Program-made: the position numbers and the translations under genes
Source: Halorhodospira sp.
GTDB taxonomy: Bacteria > Pseudomonadota > Gammaproteobacteria > Nitrococcales > Halorhodospiraceae
Length of the DNA stretch: 5,897 nt
Assembly (NCBI GenBank): GCA_007127935.1
Contig: SKYL01000059.1
Location: forward strand, 1 to 5,897
Reading direction: 5' to 3'
Notes under the pieces: model-generated
Database searches by the model: none
What the model saw: only the letters and a program-made list of their open reading frames with translations
Told to the model about the DNA's origin: nothing
In this document: positions 5,644-5,897 of the stretch, piece by piece
Numbering within the stretch: position 1 is the first letter of the stretch
How the letters are laid out: each line of letters opens with the position of its first letter

Positions 5644-5897
5644 GTGCCGGTGACCCGCCGCTCGATTCGACGGGGATTATTGCCTGCCGTCCTGGTTGGA
5701 ACGTTGTTGGGGGCCTGGAACCCGGCCGTCGCCGGAGAGTTTCCCCATGAGGTCCTCCTGGCCGAGGGGTGGCGAGTCAGTGCCGGTTACGGCAGCCTCT
5801 CGCTGGATGACGGTCGCGAGGCCGGCGGCGCGGCCACCATCACCATCGGCAACGGCGCGCTGATCCGCAGCGAGCGTGGCGCCCGTTGGGATTTCGA
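5644..5897 (+). CDS. N-terminal part of an exported protein of unknown function (runs off window)
   Basis: The frame is open to the right edge (84 complete codons from 5644). It begins with a clear Sec-type signal peptide: a basic n-region (VTRRSIRRG), a hydrophobic core (LLPAVLVGTLLGAW) and a likely signal peptidase I site after NPAVA, before GEFPHE. The mature part visible (VLLAEGWRVSAGYGSLSLDD, then ATITIGNGALIRSERGARWDF) alternates polar and non-polar residues and could be beta-structured, but I recognise no family. The start is uncertain: GTG 5644 is used here, while GTG 5626, TTG 5629 and GTG 5650 are in frame and none has a good ribosome site. The nearer ATG at 5621 is in another frame and stops after ten codons. 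It follows kdkA-rfaH-zinc finger in the same direction but beyond the repeat, so it may have its own promoter, which I cannot identify. Periplasmic or outer-membrane location is inferred. Confidence 0.6.
   Translation, partial: MPVTRRSIRRGLLPAVLVGTLLGAWNPAVAGEFPHEVLLAEGWRVSAGYGSLSLDDGREAGGAATITIGNGALIRSERGARWDF

Noticed and set aside
5621..5653. ATG start for the last gene, with GGGGGA ten bases upstream
   Set aside because: This frame ends at a TGA after ten codons; the signal-peptide frame is a different one, and nothing requires a frameshift.

Overview
The window is a high-GC chromosomal segment (roughly two-thirds G+C or more by eye) from a Gram-negative bacterium with type IV pili and Kdo-containing lipopolysaccharide. 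The set pilQ, aroK, aroB, dgt, kdkA and rfaH points to a proteobacterium, most likely a gammaproteobacterium or a close relative. I cannot name the genus from the sequence.

Layout, left to right. Bases 3-1010 (+) hold the C-terminal part of pilQ, the type IV pilus secretin, open at the left edge. Bases 1011-1150 are a convergent intergenic gap filled by a dispersed palindromic repeat with extra copies of its terminus. Bases 1151-3951 (-) are a tight three-gene unit read right to left: aroK (shikimate kinase), aroB (3-dehydroquinate synthase) and dgt (HD-domain dNTP triphosphohydrolase). aroK and aroB overlap by one base, and aroB and dgt are 3 bases apart. Bases 3952-4047 are a divergent intergenic region with a compact inverted repeat and three GCACC-type half-sites spaced 11 bases apart. 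Bases 4048-5571 (+) carry kdkA (Kdo kinase), rfaH (specialised NusG paralogue) and a small zf-CHCC zinc-finger protein, probably one transcription unit. A second, one-armed copy of the dispersed repeat starts one base after the zinc-finger stop codon. The right edge (from about 5644, +) is the start of an exported protein of unknown function that runs off the window.

How the genes fit together: aroK and aroB supply the shikimate pathway, and dgt is an unrelated nucleotide-pool enzyme that travels with them. kdkA modifies the LPS inner core, and rfaH-type factors let RNA polymerase read long envelope-polysaccharide operons, so the right half has an envelope theme. In many proteobacteria pilQ is followed co-directionally by aroK-aroB, often then dgt. 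Here the aro-dgt block is turned round so that dgt faces pilQ, which suggests a local inversion with the repeat at one breakpoint.

Nothing here looks like an undescribed multi-gene system. The points most worth checking are the inverted aro block, the architecture of the dispersed repeat, the spaced half-sites between aroK and kdkA, and an RfaH with conserved fold-switch residues but altered DNA-reading residues. No gene-free stretch exceeds 300 bases.
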